Assembly (NCBI GenBank): GCA_017744715.1
Contig: JAGIAT010000020.1
Span: 1-53,655 of the forward strand
DNA: 53,655 nt
DNA from: Niabella sp.
Lineage (GTDB): Bacteria > Bacteroidota > Bacteroidia > Chitinophagales > Chitinophagaceae
Direction of reading: 5' to 3'
Shown: in pieces, positions 1 to 10,270 of the stretch
Position numbering within the stretch: the first letter of the stretch is position 1
Layout: every line of letters starts with the position of its first letter
Notes under the pieces: generated by a model
The model's input: the letters and a program-made list of their open reading frames with translations, nothing else
The model's database searches: none
What the model was told of the DNA's origin: nothing
Made by a program: the position numbers and the translations under genes

Positions 1-55
1 ACTCGCTTTGACCGGCATCAAAAACAAAACAACTGTTTTTACCGGACACCAGTAA
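1..55. repeat. Left copy of a 55-bp terminal inverted repeat
   Basis: The first 55 bases are an exact reverse complement of the last 55 bases (53601-53655). Identity ends exactly at base 56, where the left side has c and the right side would require t. No gene lies in it. A shared end of exactly 55 bases is what a de Bruijn assembler run with k=55 leaves when both contig ends stop at the same repeat. A biological inverted repeat is therefore likely, but its true length cannot be seen here. Confidence 0.9.
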
Positions 56-74
56 CCTTAAACCTTAAACCTCC

Positions 75-1808
75 CTAATTAATCAACGGCTTTACCTTTA
101 ACACCATATCCGCTGCAGACTGACGCTCGAGATTTTTGATCTCAAACGCGGCAAGGGCAGCTTCCAGCTGTTGCAGCTTCGCCGTGTTACCACTTTTTTT
201 GTATTGCTGTTTTAGAACGCGGATCTTTTCAAAATCCTGAACGCCCTCGATCATTTTTTCAAAGCGGATAGAAGTTGCCGGCCCGGGGTATACCTGGTAG
301 GTATCGCCCGCAGGCCAGGTGCGGAAACGACTGTCGTTTACCGGGTCTGCCACCCAGCTGTTATACGCCCAGCGCAGATACCCCTGCATATTTTTGGCGG
401 CCGTATACCAGCCCACCCATACATGCTCCGCCGGCGGCGAAAATGTAAACCCATTGGGATATTTTTCTGTACAACAGGTATACCAGGTACTTAACTGCCC
501 CCGCCGTGTGCGTGCGGCCAGCACATCGGCCGGAAACTGGTGTGCAGAAGCAATGCAATAATCATCAATATCTTTTTCGATCTCAGCATGGTAGTCTCCC
601 GCCAGTGCAATCTTCCAGTCTTTGTCGATGCCTTTTAACAATTGGATCACGGCCTTCATGGCATCCATCGGGCGCTCATCCATGGCAATGGTGGTTTTTC
701 CAAACCAACCCTTTGCTTTGAGATGGCGGGTAAAATCCCGGAGCATCGGTGTCCAGAAGGCATTGTATTCCTCCGATCCGATCCTACCCGTAAATACCGT
801 GTCGCGCCCCAGGTTTTCATCATAGTACTGGAAGGCCACTTTCCAGGGTACCATGCTGTAACAGTTAATGCGCTGGTCAATACCGGTGCTCATTACAAAG
901 GTTACATATTTATCAAAAAGGCTGTAGTCAAAGCTCCAGCTGCCATCTTTCTTTTTGGTCCATTTGATCAAACTGGGATAATCATCATAGGTCTGATGCC
1001 CCCAGGGCTCGTTTACAATACTGGCGGTAATGTATTTTTGTCCGGCCTTTGCCAGCATCGTATAATACTTACGCATCAGGTCAAAATGCGCATCGCTCCA
1101 CAACGGTACATTGTGTACCCGTGCCACCGCCGCAGGATGCTGCCACAGATCCAGCCGGAATGCCCAGTTGGCCGTAGCAGGCAGGGATTTATCCAGCACA
1201 TTAACGGTGAGCTTCAGCCGGTATTCCTTATCCGCTTTCACGGTAATCAGTCCTTCATAACTGCCAGGCTGTGCACCAGCCGGCACATCCACACTTACCC
1301 AAACGGGCTGTACCTGGTTTTGTTTTACCGTACCACTGCGCTTTTCAAAATGAATAGCATCCGCTACCAGGGAAGAATCAAAATCAACAGGTTTCCGGTG
1401 TCCGCAGCCGTTGCGGAATTCATCCGTCATTACATACCCCATCAACCCGGCCTGAACCTGGTTTGCAGGAATTGCCGCACCGCTTTTGGCTTTCAGGGAG
1501 CCCACCGCTACGGTTACCGGAACTTCTTTTGCAGACCATACACCTAGCTGGGTATGCACCCGCTCTCCTTTCCAGGCCACCAGTGTTTCAGTACTTTGGG
1601 GAACCCCTTCCGGTACCCGGTCCTGCGGATAGCGTTTATTACTGTTCAGAAAACCCACGCGGGTTCCACCTTTCAGGGTTTGCCAGCGGGCATTTTTTTC
1701 CGCAAGAGTCACCGGAGGCTCTTTCTGTAAGGCAAGGCTGATATCCTGTGCCGTTAACATACTAAAAGTAAACGTGCATAGCAAGGCTGTTGTTAGAAGA
1801 TAACGCAT
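75..1808 (-). CDS. GH123-like glycoside hydrolase (DUF4091 type), secreted
   Basis: Secreted 577-residue protein resembling GH123 / DUF4091 enzymes, which include beta-N-acetylgalactosaminidases using substrate-assisted catalysis. The chosen ATG gives MRYLLTTALLC followed by a hydrophobic stretch and an AQ cleavage region; an ATG eight codons upstream would spoil the signal peptide. An N-terminal beta domain (about 30-215) precedes a TIM-barrel-like region. The acidic pair Asp377-Glu378 in the segment AMDERPMD matches the DE pair of GH123. It is the last gene on the susCD strand, but the 272-bp gap before it and a LacI-type box at 1866-1879 suggest its own promoter. Substrate is inferred from family only; DUF4091 proteins are functionally diverse. 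Confidence 0.75.
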   Translation of the reverse strand: MRYLLTTALLCTFTFSMLTAQDISLALQKEPPVTLAEKNARWQTLKGGTRVGFLNSNKRYPQDRVPEGVPQSTETLVAWKGERVHTQLGVWSAKEVPVTVAVGSLKAKSGAAIPANQVQAGLMGYVMTDEFRNGCGHRKPVDFDSSLVADAIHFEKRSGTVKQNQVQPVWVSVDVPAGAQPGSYEGLITVKADKEYRLKLTVNVLDKSLPATANWAFRLDLWQHPAAVARVHNVPLWSDAHFDLMRKYYTMLAKAGQKYITASIVNEPWGHQTYDDYPSLIKWTKKKDGSWSFDYSLFDKYVTFVMSTGIDQRINCYSMVPWKVAFQYYDENLGRDTVFTGRIGSEEYNAFWTPMLRDFTRHLKAKGWFGKTTIAMDERPMDAMKAVIQLLKGIDKDWKIALAGDYHAEIEKDIDDYCIASAHQFPADVLAARTRRGQLSTWYTCCTEKYPNGFTFSPPAEHVWVGWYTAAKNMQGYLRWAYNSWVADPVNDSRFRTWPAGDTYQVYPGPATSIRFEKMIEGVQDFEKIRVLKQQYKKSGNTAKLQQLEAALAAFEIKNLERQSAADMVLKVKPLIN

Positions 1809-1865
1809 GATGATGAATTGAGTAGGTGGCAAAATACATCATTATCCTCTTAAATCCAATGGTAG

Positions 1866-1879
1866 TGGAAACGATTGCG
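1866..1879. promoter_or_regulatory. Candidate LacI-type operator upstream of the GH123-like gene
   Basis: TGGAAACGATTGCG fits the palindromic pattern TGNAANCGNTTNCA at 9 of 10 fixed positions, with the last A replaced by G. It lies 58 bp upstream of the ATG at 1808, in a 272-bp gap that otherwise shows no gene. LacI/GalR-family operators commonly have this CG-centred form. Better matches occur at 39794-39807 and 44650-44663. No LacI gene is present in the window. Confidence 0.35.
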
Positions 1880-2080
1880 CAGTAAAAAAACGGACTACAA
1901 CAGCTTTTTGTGTCAATAAAGATATCCTGTTATGGTTTTTGAAGAGTACGTTGTTCCGATGCGTTACGCTCCCCAGGTTTGGAAGATCCGACACCCAGGG
2001 AACAGAACGCACTATGGCCGAACAGCGAATCATGTTCAAAAATGAACGGAAACATCGATACTCCTTATCGCTATGCGGCA

Positions 2081-2512
2081 TTATCTTTCATCACCGGCAT
2101 AGGGAATGCGAACCCATATTTCCTCACCATACGCGCCGGGCCTGCCAAACCTTGAATTCAATTTTCCAGGAGTTAAAAATTTATACCCGGTAATACCTGG
2201 TTTGGGGTTAGGAAAATAGATTGATTTTGTAAATGATTCCTCAAATGTCGAATCCGTCAACAAGCGGTAAGTGCCATAAGAGGTAATAGCCGTTCCCTTG
2301 TCGGTAACCTGGAACAACTGCATATTACCATCATTGGTAAACAATTTGTATTGTCCGGGCCTTACGGGTGTAAAATCAGATTGACCGGGCATTTTTCGCT
2401 CTTTTAATTCCCAAACGCCCCAAAAACGCGCGGTTGATTTTTCCTGGGCGGCCGTATTCTTAAAATATAAAATACCTGCAAACAACAAAATAAGGAACTG
2501 ACGTTTTTTCAT
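2081..2512 (-). CDS. DUF4488-like small secreted protein
   Basis: Protein of 143 residues with the signal peptide MKKRQFLILLFAGILYF ending near AAQ. The mature part begins ARFWGVWELKE and contains GQYKLFTNDGNMQ and TSYGTYRLL, the lipocalin-like pattern seen in DUF4488 proteins. These small beta-barrel proteins often sit beside susCD genes and have no proven biochemical role. It lies 173 bp downstream of the DUF1735-type lipoprotein on the same strand and may be co-transcribed. Family assignment is by overall pattern only. Confidence 0.6.
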   Translation of the reverse strand: MKKRQFLILLFAGILYFKNTAAQEKSTARFWGVWELKERKMPGQSDFTPVRPGQYKLFTNDGNMQLFQVTDKGTAITSYGTYRLLTDSTFEESFTKSIYFPNPKPGITGYKFLTPGKLNSRFGRPGAYGEEIWVRIPYAGDER

Positions 2513-2685
2513 ATACGATTTTATTAAATAATGTACACTTTAAACCTGTCAATGGCAACATACCACAACCATCTTATAAAACCGGTCATAACGGAAGCGG
2601 TTGCGGGGGTATGATTTACGAGCAACTGCGCCCTGAATATATCCCCGTCAATAACCATCTGCTGGTCCGCTTCCCGAAACGGGGT

Positions 2686-3663
2686 TTACCACTGGATTGC
2701 CTGATCCTCATCCGGTATCTGTGTATTGATCTTTCTTTCCATAATCAGCGATCCACGAACGGTATAATCGATGGAAGCGTTGGTTGCAGATGTATAATCG
2801 GTAAAATTGTAATCAATATTATTGATGGTAACATACCGGTGAACCAGGTAGGGCTGAAGCGCATCTTTAACATCTTCAACCGTATAATAAATTTTTTGAT
2901 TTACATTCAACTTCATGGCAGGATTATCAGAACTAAGCGTAACGGCCCTGGTCTGATCATCAAAACGGGCGTTTATTTTATAATTTCTTCTATCGGTTTT
3001 ATTTTCATCTACCGTGCCGGCATAGAAAAAGACCGAATTTTCGTCAACAACATACGCCTCTATTTCGCTCTTTACGATTGCTGCCCCACTTTCTTCTCCT
3101 TTTAAATAAATTTTGAGTGCTGTACCGCTGTAAATCCCGGAATAGTCATTAAACGGTACGATCCTCAATAATGCCTTCGAGTAATTCCTTCTTGGGTTTG
3201 GCGTGTAACCGTTTGCAGGCTGAATGGTGAGCGGAAGTATCCATTTGTTTACCAGATCAATATTTTTTAGTGAGAACCCGATGTTTATCGTGTTTGTATT
3301 CACCTCTTTTGGTATCGACACGGTATCAGGAATCTTAAAATACTGACTTGTTAACTCTTTATAATAAAGGTCTGTTCTGTTTTGAAAATTCGCATTGTTG
3401 AAAGCCCGCAGGGTATCGGAATCTACCCCGATATGCACCAGCAAATTATTGTCGTTGTTTGTTGAGCCACTAACGATTACCGGCAATTGATAATTAACAA
3501 TACCGTCCGGTTTGTAGCGGATATAAACAGGCGTAACATCCTCTCCATTTAAAGGTGCTTTGAAGGAGACGTAATGTTCAAATTGTTCAGAACTCCAATC
3601 TTTGTTACAAGCTATACTTCCAAAAACAAGCAGGACGGATAGGAATGCAGCTATCTTTTTCAT
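2686..3663 (-). CDS. SusE-position surface glycan-binding lipoprotein (DUF1735/BT_3987 type)
   Basis: Lipoprotein of 325 residues. MKKIAAFLSVLLVFGSIAC gives a lipobox with the modified Cys at residue 19. The mature N-terminal half resembles DUF1735 beta-sandwiches (segments such as VYIRYKPDG and YQLPVIVSGS). The C-terminal half, ending in a region with VTINNIDYNFTDYT, resembles DUF4361-type domains. Such proteins usually occupy the position after susD and bind glycan at the outer surface. It starts 15 bp after the susD stop, so it is surely in the same operon. Specificity is not predictable. Confidence 0.8.
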   Translation of the reverse strand: MKKIAAFLSVLLVFGSIACNKDWSSEQFEHYVSFKAPLNGEDVTPVYIRYKPDGIVNYQLPVIVSGSTNNDNNLLVHIGVDSDTLRAFNNANFQNRTDLYYKELTSQYFKIPDTVSIPKEVNTNTINIGFSLKNIDLVNKWILPLTIQPANGYTPNPRRNYSKALLRIVPFNDYSGIYSGTALKIYLKGEESGAAIVKSEIEAYVVDENSVFFYAGTVDENKTDRRNYKINARFDDQTRAVTLSSDNPAMKLNVNQKIYYTVEDVKDALQPYLVHRYVTINNIDYNFTDYTSATNASIDYTVRGSLIMERKINTQIPDEDQAIQW

Positions 3664-3678
3664 TCGTAAATGTTTTAA

Positions 3679-5730
3679 TTATTTATAAGTTTGCCAGCCC
3701 GGGTTTTGTGTTAAACGGACATCACGCCTCAATTCATCGATAGCAATAGGCCAAAAATACATTTTAGATGCGAAGGTGCTTTGAAGCGCAAAAGCGGCCA
3801 CCGGCTGATGAAACAAATCTCTTTGAGTTGCGGTCATCAACGTATTATAGCCGTATATAGGAATGGTTAGCTCAGTAGCTGCATCTTCCCAGCGGCGCAA
3901 ATCGTAATACCGTTGCTGTTCACCCATCAACTCAATTTGCCGCTCACGCTTTATTGCGGTGCGCAGTTGAGCGCTGCTGGAATATATGGTACCGGAATAA
4001 TCGGGTAGCCCCGCCCTGATCCTGACAGGTTTGATCCCTTTGCGCATTTCATCAACATCCCTGGAAATGGTATAAACCGCCGAACTATCCCAACTGGGTA
4101 TTGAATAGGAACCGTTTAATTCATTTAAAGATTCGGCATAGGCTAATAAAATATCTGCATAGCGAATGGCCGGCTCATATTTGGGTACAACTTTACTCAA
4201 ACTTCCATTTTCATACGTGTCCTGCGGATTTACATATTTCATTACCCCGATACCGGTTCTTAGCCAAAACATGGTATTGGTATAACCATTACCTGACCCA
4301 CGATAATAAAAAACCTGCTTTTCCCTGTTATTAACCTGCGACTCATTGGTGAGGTGCCATACACTGCCATTATAGGCTACCGAGGCATAAAACCGTGGTT
4401 CCCTGTTTGCAAACTGTAAAGATACGCCCGACGCCAGGGGCTTATATTTTCCACTTGTAACATCCTGATCGGTTACAAAACCTCCTACCCGCTGGCTGCC
4501 ATCTCCGCTTCCATACTCCATACCCTTCCCCGGTACATCCGCGCCATCGTTCATATAATAAGCATCGCACTGTTTTAATGTTAAACCATGCGTATTCCAG
4601 CCGGAGGCTATACGTGGTAATTGGTGCACCACCATCACATTGATCCCTTCGGAGGATTGATTCTGCCCACGGGTAAAAATCAGCTCCGGGTTTGAAGATG
4701 CAGGCACCTCACCGTCAAAAAGGGCGCGATAAGAATCAAACGGGTCTATATCAGCCCATCCTTCAGGCCATGGTTTATCCGAATACGCCGCGTTATAGGG
4801 AGGCGCGATGGTTGCAGGATGGGTTACCGTGCCGGACGATTTATAGGGCGAAACAAACAGGGAATAAACACCCAGCTGTATCACATCTTTTGCCGCGGCG
4901 GCTGCCCTGGCCCATTTTTGTTCATCATACGTAAGGGAAAGCAACGGCGTTCCTTTATCATCTACTAATTGTGCTTTATAATCCATACTCAGCTTGCCTC
5001 CGTTCATTAATGGGCTTGCCGCATATAAAAATACTTTAGCGCGGGTTGCCAATGCGGCACCCCTGGTTGGCCGGGCGATGGCCAACTGACCACGGTTCTG
5101 TGGCAGATCCCTGGCTGCAAGCACCATTTCTTTACCGATATATGCAGCGCATTGTTCATAAGAATTCCTGGGCAACGCCAAATCGGCATAACTGTCTGTA
5201 TAATCCACTCCATCATCCGGGAGAATGGGAACAGGACCGTACTTCCTGAGTAAAAGCCAGTAACAATAAGCGCGTAGGAACCGGGCCTGCGCCTTGTAAT
5301 CCGCTTTCCTGCCGGCATCTATTACGGTAGACTGATCAATGTTCTGTATAAATATAGAAGCGCTCCTGATGCCCTGGAAGCATTTGGTCCAGGACTGAAC
5401 ATCTCCCTCATGATAATTGCCAAGACTAAATTTGTTATAATTCAAAGAATTGGCATTCTGTGGGTCATACGCCCCATCCCTGTCGCCGTAATACATATCA
5501 TCGCCAAAGTTGAATGGCTCGTAGCCCTTACTTGCCACATCGGCATTGATTTCAGTAATGTACGAGTAGCCGTTTGCCAGCCACTCTTCAATGTACTTTT
5601 CATTATTAAATGATTTATCCAAAGTCATCCGATCCTTAAAATATTGATCGGTATTCAAATATTTTTTGCAAGAAATCAATAGCGTTACCACCGCAATAAA
5701 AATGGATATGGTTGTTATTTTTTTCATCAA
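3679..5730 (-). CDS. SusD/RagB-family outer-membrane glycan-binding lipoprotein
   Basis: SusD-like lipoprotein of 683 residues that forms the lid of the SusCD transporter. The N-terminus MMKKITTISIFIAVVTLLISC is a lipoprotein signal with Cys21. TPR-like helices follow, with typical SusD segments near residues 110-160 (QARFLRAYCYWLLLRKYGPVPI) and a C-terminal block with ERQIELMGEQQRYYDLRRWE. At 683 residues it is longer than many SusD proteins, which suggests extended loops. It is 13 bp downstream of susC. The bound glycan is unknown. Confidence 0.93.
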   Translation of the reverse strand: MMKKITTISIFIAVVTLLISCKKYLNTDQYFKDRMTLDKSFNNEKYIEEWLANGYSYITEINADVASKGYEPFNFGDDMYYGDRDGAYDPQNANSLNYNKFSLGNYHEGDVQSWTKCFQGIRSASIFIQNIDQSTVIDAGRKADYKAQARFLRAYCYWLLLRKYGPVPILPDDGVDYTDSYADLALPRNSYEQCAAYIGKEMVLAARDLPQNRGQLAIARPTRGAALATRAKVFLYAASPLMNGGKLSMDYKAQLVDDKGTPLLSLTYDEQKWARAAAAAKDVIQLGVYSLFVSPYKSSGTVTHPATIAPPYNAAYSDKPWPEGWADIDPFDSYRALFDGEVPASSNPELIFTRGQNQSSEGINVMVVHQLPRIASGWNTHGLTLKQCDAYYMNDGADVPGKGMEYGSGDGSQRVGGFVTDQDVTSGKYKPLASGVSLQFANREPRFYASVAYNGSVWHLTNESQVNNREKQVFYYRGSGNGYTNTMFWLRTGIGVMKYVNPQDTYENGSLSKVVPKYEPAIRYADILLAYAESLNELNGSYSIPSWDSSAVYTISRDVDEMRKGIKPVRIRAGLPDYSGTIYSSSAQLRTAIKRERQIELMGEQQRYYDLRRWEDAATELTIPIYGYNTLMTATQRDLFHQPVAAFALQSTFASKMYFWPIAIDELRRDVRLTQNPGWQTYK

Positions 5731-5743
5731 AATACGTTTTATA

Positions 5744-8700
5744 TTATAAACCGATTGTTAGTCCAACAGTAACTGACCTGGATAATGGGTAGGTTTCTCC
5801 TCTTGGATCTGTTGTTTCCGGATCCCATAATTTGAAAGGCGCCCAGGTGAATAAATTAGTACCTAAACAATACACACGCAAACTGCTCATATGCATTCTA
5901 TTGAGCATTTGTTTAGGAAGCGTATAGCCGATATCCACATTTTTAATCCTTAAGTAGGCTCCGTTACGCAGCCAATAAGTGGAATTACGATAGTTGTTAC
6001 CATTTCCGTTATAACTTAACCTGGGATAGGGTGCATTGGGGTTTTCCGTTGCCGGATCGCCGGAAATATCGGCCGATATCCACCGGTCTTCAACCATACC
6101 TTTCAGAACGTTGCCCCATTCACCTTCGCTGAATGCATAAACTGTTTTTCCATATATAAAGAAACTGGATTCTCCTGCCCCCTGAAACCGTATACCCACA
6201 TCTAACCCTTTCCAACTGGCGGAAGCAGCCATCCCATATATTAAATTCGGAGTGCTGGTTGAACCTATGGCAACGATATCATCATCATTGATTATACCAT
6301 CCCCATTTACGTCTTTATACTTAATATCACCCGGCTGATAAACGCCGTATTTCTGCGTTGGACTGTTTCTGATATCCTCATAATCTTTAAACAGCCCCAA
6401 TGCAATCAGCCCCCTGGTTTGATTAACCCGGTATCCCTTTTGCATCTGGTAGGGATATACACTTTGCTGCTCATCCCGCTCCAATATTTCATTTTTGCTG
6501 TACGTTATATTACCACGCAGGGTTACATTTACCTTATTAAAATTATGCTTCACGGTAACATTTCCGTCAACACCCATAGAACGTACAGCCCCTACATTTG
6601 CACTTGGCACGCTGGTAAGGCCAACATAACCCGGCAGGAAGTTTCTTTGCATATAAATGCCTGTGCGCTCATCCTTAAAGGCGTCAACCGTCATAGAAAA
6701 TTGATCATTCCAAAGCGACAGGTCCATACCAACGTCTTGTTTGGTTGCAACCTCCCAGGTTACATACGGCGATGCTACCTGGGTAAACCCTAAGCCTCCG
6801 TAGCTTTTGTTGTTACCATACTCGGCCCATTCATATCCGCCCAACCCTTCTGCAATCGTATATAAATACGGGAACCGGTTATTTCCCAGGTTATCATTAC
6901 CTGCCTTACCGTAAGAATAGCGGATCTTAAAGAAATTGATCCACTTTAAGTTGTCTTTAATAAAGCCCTCTTCAGCAATATTCCATGCAACCGAACCCGC
7001 GGGGAAAAAACCAAACCGGTGCCCGGGGCTAAAATTCTCCGATCCTGTATAACCGAAATTAAAATTTGCATAGTACTTATTCCTCCAGTTATAGGACACC
7101 TGGCCTGCAACTCCCTGGTTTCTTTTTGCAATGCCGTTTTTAATATCGGTTCCCAGATTTTGTGTGAAGGTATTGGCTTCCTGCGTGTATCGCACATCCA
7201 TCCCTATATTATGGTCATTCTTTATAGTGCGCCCATAAGTAAGCAACGCAATAAGAAATTCCCTGCGGCTGCCATTGGAGCTGCTTGACTGCTGCAGTTC
7301 GCTTGGACCGGATATGTTGGTAAAAACCAGTTTACCGGCAGCATCCCTATACCGCTCTGCCCTCCATTGTTCCGGCCATTTGCGACGTTCGATCGTACTG
7401 GAGTTATAGGTATCGTAGCCAAAACTACCTTCAAATTTCAATCCTTGTGTTATAAAGTTCAGATCCTGGTTTACAGTAAAATTTGTTTGAATGTTATTTT
7501 CCCATGTTTCATTAAAACCGGTTTGGGTGGCGGCTACCCATGGATTGGTTTTATTGCCGGTACCCACAGCAGGCACATATCCATTGGAGTAATAGATGGG
7601 CGTACGAACGGAGGTATAGCCAAATAGTTCTCCCCATACATCCGCATCTCCCAAACCGGGACTGTTCCTTTTCCTCAAGGAGCCCGATACACCCAGTTTC
7701 AATATCGTTGTTCTGGTTACATTCACATCGGTATTGAGCCGGTATGTCCACTTTTTAAAATCGGCATTCGTATTATAATCTTTTCTTATCGCATCGTCTG
7801 TTTTATACATACCTTTCTCATCCAGGTAGGCACCGGATACAAAATACCGGGCCGTAGTACCGCCCCCGCTCAGGTTGAGGTTTGCGTTATAGGTCATCGC
7901 TCCGTCTTTTAACAGCTGACGGGACCAATCCACGTTCGGATATAAATCAGGGTCCAGACCTAAACGCAATAATTCCAGCTCAACAGGACTATATATGGGA
8001 GCACGGTTCCGCGTTATCTGTGCTTCATTTATTAAATGGGCGTAGGTGTTCCCGTCTACAAACTCAGGGGTGATGGTACGGGTGTTATAAGAAGATTCTA
8101 CCTTGGCGTTGATATTGGTTTTACCAATGATTCCGTGTTTGGTGGTAATCAAAACCACACCATTGGCTCCTTTAGATCCATACATTGCCGTAGCAGAGGC
8201 ATCTTTAAGTATAGAAATGGATTTAATATCATCGATGTTTACTTCATTAATGTCTCTTTCAAATCCATCTATCAGCACCAGTGCACTATTGTTGGCGCCA
8301 AATGTAGAGATGCCCCGGATCCAGAAATTCGAGATATCTTTTCCGGGCTGCCCGGAAGTTTGCATAGCCATAATTCCCGGCACATTGCCTGCCAATGAAT
8401 TTACGATACTGGCACTTGGGGCCGATTTCCTGATGGCCTCCATGTCTACCGTAGTAATGGCCCCGGTAACATTAATTTTTTTCTCAAGGCGGGTACCGGT
8501 AACAACAATCTCGTCCATAACACTTTTATTCGACTTCTGCATCAAAACATTCACGTTATCCTGGTCCGTTATCTGCACTTCTACTGTGTCATAGCCCACA
8601 TACGAGAACAATAATTTATGGTAGGCCTCCACCTTAATTGTGTATGCGCCTTCTTTTGTTGAAAACGTACCCAACCCGGCTGAGTTAATGACCGAGATGC

Positions 8701-8851
8701 TTACTCCCGACAAAGGCCCTCCACTTTCCCTGTCGCTTATTTTCCCGTGCACAGTTACCCGCTCATTTTGGGAAAAGGCGGTCATCACGGTAAAAAGCAG
8801 CAGGAAAAAAACAGCAATTTTTTTCATCAGCGATTTCTTCATAGCAATCAT
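5744..8851 (-). CDS. SusC-family TonB-dependent glycan transporter
   Basis: Outer-membrane TonB-dependent importer of 1035 residues in the SusC/RagA family. A signal peptide ends near AFSQ. A carboxypeptidase-regulatory-like domain follows (about 32-110, VHGKISDRESGGPLSGVSI). Next comes the plug domain with DEIVVTGTR, the NVPGIMAMQTSGQPG region and DIKSISILKDASATAMYGSKG. The rest is a 22-strand-type barrel ending in SVTVGLTIGL. It is 3 bp downstream of the IPT/NHL gene and 13 bp upstream of susD. Internal ATGs at 8842 and 8827 are alternative starts that still leave a signal peptide. Confidence 0.95.
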   Translation of the reverse strand: MIAMKKSLMKKIAVFFLLLFTVMTAFSQNERVTVHGKISDRESGGPLSGVSISVINSAGLGTFSTKEGAYTIKVEAYHKLLFSYVGYDTVEVQITDQDNVNVLMQKSNKSVMDEIVVTGTRLEKKINVTGAITTVDMEAIRKSAPSASIVNSLAGNVPGIMAMQTSGQPGKDISNFWIRGISTFGANNSALVLIDGFERDINEVNIDDIKSISILKDASATAMYGSKGANGVVLITTKHGIIGKTNINAKVESSYNTRTITPEFVDGNTYAHLINEAQITRNRAPIYSPVELELLRLGLDPDLYPNVDWSRQLLKDGAMTYNANLNLSGGGTTARYFVSGAYLDEKGMYKTDDAIRKDYNTNADFKKWTYRLNTDVNVTRTTILKLGVSGSLRKRNSPGLGDADVWGELFGYTSVRTPIYYSNGYVPAVGTGNKTNPWVAATQTGFNETWENNIQTNFTVNQDLNFITQGLKFEGSFGYDTYNSSTIERRKWPEQWRAERYRDAAGKLVFTNISGPSELQQSSSSNGSRREFLIALLTYGRTIKNDHNIGMDVRYTQEANTFTQNLGTDIKNGIAKRNQGVAGQVSYNWRNKYYANFNFGYTGSENFSPGHRFGFFPAGSVAWNIAEEGFIKDNLKWINFFKIRYSYGKAGNDNLGNNRFPYLYTIAEGLGGYEWAEYGNNKSYGGLGFTQVASPYVTWEVATKQDVGMDLSLWNDQFSMTVDAFKDERTGIYMQRNFLPGYVGLTSVPSANVGAVRSMGVDGNVTVKHNFNKVNVTLRGNITYSKNEILERDEQQSVYPYQMQKGYRVNQTRGLIALGLFKDYEDIRNSPTQKYGVYQPGDIKYKDVNGDGIINDDDIVAIGSTSTPNLIYGMAASASWKGLDVGIRFQGAGESSFFIYGKTVYAFSEGEWGNVLKGMVEDRWISADISGDPATENPNAPYPRLSYNGNGNNYRNSTYWLRNGAYLRIKNVDIGYTLPKQMLNRMHMSSLRVYCLGTNLFTWAPFKLWDPETTDPRGETYPLSRSVTVGLTIGL

Positions 8852-8854
8852 ATT

Positions 8855-10270
8855 TTAGTTTTCTAATGAAATTTTTCTAACACAACGATTCCGGCTATCA
8901 CCTACATAAAACGCCTTACTTGCCGTGTCATACGCCAGCCCTTTGGGTTCAAAAAACCGCGCTTCTGTGCGAAGCCCGCCATCAATATAACCAAACGGAT
9001 CAGGGTTAATACTGGAACTGCCTCTTCCGGCAAAAGTGGTTACTTTTCCCTGGGGCGTAAGGATCCGGATATCATGATTGTTTTGTTCGGTGAAATAAAA
9101 ATCATATTCATCTTTTTTCCCCGCATAGTCCGGATTTTTGACAAATACCCCCTGATAGGGATTCGATAACCGGGCCGTTGTACCTACACCATCCACCCAC
9201 CCTGCAGAACGCGGCTGCCCGCACACTACATAAGGCTGCGTAAAGGTTTTGCTGTTCCAATCATAATCGGTTCTTAATATATATTGCTGGTTGATGACAA
9301 TAATATACGCATAGTCTCCGGTGGGCGCGATGTTAATATTAAACTCCCAGTTATTGTCCTGGATCTTAAACAGCTCCTGGTAATCTTTAATACCCAGGTC
9401 ATGATTTGCGATATACCGGTTCAGATCAAACCTGTAAAACTGTCCTTTTTCATAGCTGTTAAAATACAGTTCACCATTTACAGGATGTATAGAGGCCCCG
9501 TTACATTGCTTATAGGAAGTGAGCACCTGCGGATCTTTAAAGCCACCGGCCCGGGATAATATGGAGGTGCTTTTACCATTCACATCGCCCTGGTCATTGG
9601 CAATGATCATATAGTTCTTATCCAGCGTAAAAGCAATTGTCCGGATCCGCTCCCAGCCGCCCATGCCGCGGGTAATGGGGGTTGTAACTGCTTTATTGCT
9701 AAAGTTCAGCAGTCTTACATCTCCCCCGTCCTGGCCCATATATAACAGGTTGGGATCCTTAGGATCAAAGATGAGCCACGATGGATTTAAAAAGCCTCCG
9801 CAATCGTCAAACGTGCCGTCCTTTATATCGTAATTGCCTCTTTCATCTTTCTTGCCGGCAAGGGTGGTTACCACCATCCTTTTCTGGTAACTAAACACCT
9901 CTTTTGCCACAGCCGTTGCCTGCCCGGTACCCGCTCCTACTTTTACCTGTATCTCACCTGTATAAGCCTTGTCGGGAACAATGCAATAAATGGCATCGTG
10001 GTGCACATTAATTAATGTAGCATCCTTGCCGCCTATTTTGACAGAAACGATGGACCTGTCGTTCCCAAAATTGCTTCCGTAAATTACAAGCTGCTGTCCG
10101 CTGCCTCCTGTTTTTGGAAAGAACTCCTTTACAACCACTTCTTCACCCGGGTTATAAGGAGTTCCGCCTGTAGGATCAACAATATCTTTTTTCTTGCAGG
10201 CAAGGGCCATTGCCATTACCGCCAGCAGGCCAAACAGCCATTTGAATAATACTGAACCAGATCTTTTCAT
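8855..10270 (-). CDS. IPT/TIG-NHL repeat surface lipoprotein, first gene of the susCD operon
   Basis: Predicted lipoprotein of 471 residues starting MKRSGSVLFKWLFGLLAVM, with a lipobox ALAC. An ATG eight codons upstream is less likely as it lengthens the signal n-region. After a linker, an IPT/TIG immunoglobulin-like domain spans about 45-125 (FFPKTGGSGQQLVIYGSNFG). An NHL-type beta-propeller follows to the end (SGRxx-like blades, final blade FYVGDSRNRCVRKISLEN). IPT-containing lipoproteins encoded beside susCD are often surface glycan-binding proteins, and NHL propellers often bind ligands. Placement upstream of susC with a 3-bp spacing argues for a role in the same uptake complex. The function is inferred. 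Confidence 0.8.
   Translation of the reverse strand: MKRSGSVLFKWLFGLLAVMAMALACKKKDIVDPTGGTPYNPGEEVVVKEFFPKTGGSGQQLVIYGSNFGNDRSIVSVKIGGKDATLINVHHDAIYCIVPDKAYTGEIQVKVGAGTGQATAVAKEVFSYQKRMVVTTLAGKKDERGNYDIKDGTFDDCGGFLNPSWLIFDPKDPNLLYMGQDGGDVRLLNFSNKAVTTPITRGMGGWERIRTIAFTLDKNYMIIANDQGDVNGKSTSILSRAGGFKDPQVLTSYKQCNGASIHPVNGELYFNSYEKGQFYRFDLNRYIANHDLGIKDYQELFKIQDNNWEFNINIAPTGDYAYIIVINQQYILRTDYDWNSKTFTQPYVVCGQPRSAGWVDGVGTTARLSNPYQGVFVKNPDYAGKKDEYDFYFTEQNNHDIRILTPQGKVTTFAGRGSSSINPDPFGYIDGGLRTEARFFEPKGLAYDTASKAFYVGDSRNRCVRKISLEN

Noticed and set aside
642..1547. A 301-codon plus-strand frame
   Set aside because: It is antisense to the GH123-like gene, has no recognisable domain and follows that gene's codon pattern.
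1842..2081. A 79-codon minus-strand frame between the GH123-like and DUF4488-like genes
   Set aside because: No family features, it abuts the real gene start and it covers the candidate operator region.
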